DNA of 8,375 nucleotides from a bacterium (GTDB lineage Bacteria > Vulcanimicrobiota > Vulcanimicrobiia > Vulcanimicrobiales > SCRA01): assembly GCA_028869325.1 (NCBI GenBank), contig JAGWST010000252.1:1-8375 (forward strand), written 5' to 3'. The notes under the pieces were generated by a model that was given only the letters and a program-made list of their open reading frames with translations, had not been told where the DNA came from and made no database searches. The first letter of the stretch is position 1. Each line of letters opens with the position of its first letter. Of this stretch, positions 6,431 to 8,375 are shown one piece after another. Position numbers and translations under genes: made by a program.

Positions 6431-8375
6431 ATGATCAGCCGCTACGACGAGCGCGAGGCCGCGCGCTTCGTGAAACGCTACAGCGACCACGGGGAGGCGC
6501 TTGCGTTGCGGGTCTACACCTCGCGCTTGGCCGGCGCCGATCCCGCCCTCGTCCTCCATGGCGGCGGCAACACCTCGGTCAAGGAGAGGGTGCGCGACGT
6601 GGTGGTGGGCGAGACGGAGGCGCTCTACGTCAAGGGCAGCGGATGGGACCTGGCCGCGATCGAGCCGGCGGGCTTCGCGGCGATTCGCTTGGCCCATCTT
6701 CGCGCCATGCTCGACTGCGCGCACCTGAGCGACGACGAGATGGTCAATCAGCAGCGCACGCATCTGCTCGACTATCGCTCGCCCAACCCGTCCGTTGAGG
6801 CGCTGCTGCATGCACTGCTGCCGCAGCGCTACGTCGATCACACGCACGCCGACGCCATTCTGACGCTCACCGACCAGCCCGACGGCGTGGAGCGCGCGCT
6901 TGCGCTCTTCGGACCGCAAGCCCTCGTGCTGGAGTACTGCATGCCGGGATTCGTCTTGGCCAAGCGCGTGCAGCAGCGCCTGCGTGACCGGCCGGCGCCC
7001 GCCGTGATCGTCTTAGCAAAGCACGGCATCTTCACGGCCGGCGAGAGCGCACGCGACTCCTACGAGCGCATGATCGCTGCCGTCGATGCCGCCGAGCGCG
7101 AGATCGCGCGCGGCCGAGCGATCTCCCTGACCGCGGCCGCGCCACGACCGCGCGACCCGCAACGGCGGCGCCGCTTCGCCTTGACCCTGCGCGGCGCGCT
7201 GGCGGCGCGCGGCATGAACGCCATCATCGCCTGGTGCGAAGGCGAGGCGGTGGACGCGCTCGCCGATCGCGAGGGCGTCGAGGACCTCGCCGCGCGCGGG
7301 CCGATCACGCCGGACCACGTGCTGCGCACCAAGCCTTGGCCGGTGCTCATGGACGGCGCGAGCAGCGATCTGCGCGCGGGCGTCGATGCGGCGCTCGACG
7401 CCTACGCCGAACGCTATCGCCGCTACGTGGCCGACGGGATCGCCGCCTGCGGCCAGCGCATCGCCCTCGACGCCCTGCCGCGGGTCGCGATCGTCCCCGG
7501 AGTCGGTATCTGCGCGTGGGGCGCCGGCAAGCGCGACGCCGTTGCGGCCAAGGAGATCGCCGAGCACACGGCGCGGGTTGCGCTGCTCGCGGAGGCGATC
7601 GGCCGCTACGATCCCGTCACGCCGCCCGAGCTCTTTGCGCTCGAGTACTGGTCGCTCGAGCAGGCGAAGCTCGCCGCCAGTGTTGCGGCTCCGCGCGACC
7701 TCGACGGACGCATCGCCGTGATCACGGGGGCGGCGGGCACGATCGGCCTGGCGACCGCGCAGGCCTTCTTACAGGCGGGCGCGCACGTGGCGTTGACCGA
7801 CCGCAACGAAGCGGCGCTGGCGGCCGCGCGGGAGTCGTTGCGCGAGCACGGCGCGCGCGTCGCGAGCCTGCTCTGCGACCTCACCGAGTCCGACGCCGGC
7901 GCGCGGCTGGTCGCGCACGCCTGCGACGCTTTCGGTGGCCTCGACATCGTGGTGAGCAACGCGGGGATCGCGCTGCAGGGTCTGCTGCACAGCGACGACG
8001 GCGAGGCGGCACTGGCGCACTCGCTCGAGGTCAACTTCTTCGCGCAGCAACGCGTCGCGCGGGCCGCCTTCGAGGCGTTCGTCACCCAAGGCAGCGGCGG
8101 CGCACTGCTCTTCAACCTCTCCAAGCAGACCTTCGCTCAGAGCCCCGGCTTCGGGCCGTACGGCATTGCAAAGACGGCCGCGCTGGCGCTGATGCGCCAG
8201 TACGCGCTCGACGGTGCGCGCTACGCCATCCGCGCCAACGGCGTGAACGCCGATCGCGTGCGCGGCGGCCTCTTCACCCCGGAGCTGGCCGCGGCGCGCG
8301 CGGCGGCTTATGGCCTCTCGGTGGATGAATACTTCGCCGCCAACCCGCTGCACCGCGAGGTGAGCGCCGGCGACG
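6431..8375 (+). CDS. Bifunctional class II aldolase / short-chain dehydrogenase (RhaEW-like), C-terminus cut by window edge
   Basis: Continuous open frame of 648 codons running off the right edge. The N-terminal half is a class II (zinc) aldolase: VLHGGGNTSVK (41-51), YVKGSG (66-71, phosphate binding), HTHADA (137-142, metal ligands H137 and H139) and LAKHGIF (196-201, third metal ligand H198). The C-terminal half is a classical NAD(P)-binding short-chain dehydrogenase: TGAAGTIG (432-439), NAG (510-512), NLSKQ with catalytic Ser (S564), and YGIAK (Y577, K581), followed by ANGVNADRVRGGLFT. The best-known relative, B. subtilis YuxG (RhaEW), cleaves L-rhamnulose 1-phosphate and oxidises the lactaldehyde released. 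No isomerase or kinase for rhamnose is in the window, so the substrate may be another sugar phosphate. Relatives are somewhat longer, so only a few dozen residues should be missing. It is divergent from folP, with ATG start at 6431 and AAGGG upstream. A soluble cytoplasmic enzyme is expected. Confidence 0.92.
   Translation, partial: MISRYDEREAARFVKRYSDHGEALALRVYTSRLAGADPALVLHGGGNTSVKERVRDVVVGETEALYVKGSGWDLAAIEPAGFAAIRLAHLRAMLDCAHLSDDEMVNQQRTHLLDYRSPNPSVEALLHALLPQRYVDHTHADAILTLTDQPDGVERALALFGPQALVLEYCMPGFVLAKRVQQRLRDRPAPAVIVLAKHGIFTAGESARDSYERMIAAVDAAEREIARGRAISLTAAAPRPRDPQRRRRFALTLRGALAARGMNAIIAWCEGEAVDALADREGVEDLAARGPITPDHVLRTKPWPVLMDGASSDLRAGVDAALDAYAERYRRYVADGIAACGQRIALDALPRVAIVPGVGICAWGAGKRDAVAAKEIAEHTARVALLAEAIGRYDPVTPPELFALEYWSLEQAKLAASVAAPRDLDGRIAVITGAAGTIGLATAQAFLQAGAHVALTDRNEAALAAARESLREHGARVASLLCDLTESDAGARLVAHACDAFGGLDIVVSNAGIALQGLLHSDDGEAALAHSLEVNFFAQQRVARAAFEAFVTQGSGGALLFNLSKQTFAQSPGFGPYGIAKTAALALMRQYALDGARYAIRANGVNADRVRGGLFTPELAAARAAAYGLSVDEYFAANPLHREVSAGD

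Noticed and set aside
6376..6432. Extending folP to the in-frame ATG at 6432
   Set aside because: The extra 19 residues are low-complexity, there is no Shine-Dalgarno, and the extension would overlap the start codon of the divergent gene.
7234..8328. Plus-strand open frame of 364 codons inside the aldolase/dehydrogenase gene
   Set aside because: Arg/Gly-rich out-of-frame shadow; the real frame carries intact aldolase and dehydrogenase motifs throughout.

Overview
The window comes from a high-GC bacterial genome. It is packed end to end with coding sequence: six genes, no gap longer than 55 bases, no RNA gene, no CRISPR array and no mobile element. No marker names the species. Gene content and GC-rich codon use would fit a little-sampled, Terrabacteria-like or candidate-phylum bacterium, but that is only a guess.

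Layout. Five genes run leftward on the minus strand as one apparent operon, read from high to low coordinates. They are dihydropteroate synthase (folP, 6375-5218), a fused HPPK / MptA-type GTP cyclohydrolase (5211-3673), a GH1-like glycoside hydrolase (3665-2397), a retaining-type glycosyltransferase (2400-1279) and a YtcJ-like amidohydrolase (1253 to beyond the left edge). The junctions are +6, +7, -4 (GTGA overlap) and +25 bases. One gene runs rightward on the plus strand from the shared 55-base divergent gap. It is a bifunctional class II aldolase / short-chain dehydrogenase of the RhaEW (YuxG) type, cut by the right edge. Both edge genes lack a stop inside the window.

How the genes may work together. 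FolP and the fusion protein cover three pterin steps: GTP ring opening, HPPK pyrophosphorylation and condensation with p-aminobenzoate. The dihydroneopterin aldolase (FolB) step is not in the window. The cyclohydrolase half looks like archaeal MptA rather than ordinary bacterial FolE2, and the DHPS has altered loop 1 and loop 2 sequences, so the end product may not be plain folate made in the usual way. The GH1-like protein and the glycosyltransferase form a translationally coupled pair of a kind usually found in carbohydrate or cell-surface loci. Whether they act on a pterin or are simply co-transcribed cannot be decided from sequence. The most interesting signals are the HPPK-MptA fusion, the divergent DHPS active-site loops, and the joining of pterin genes with glycan genes in one tight operon.
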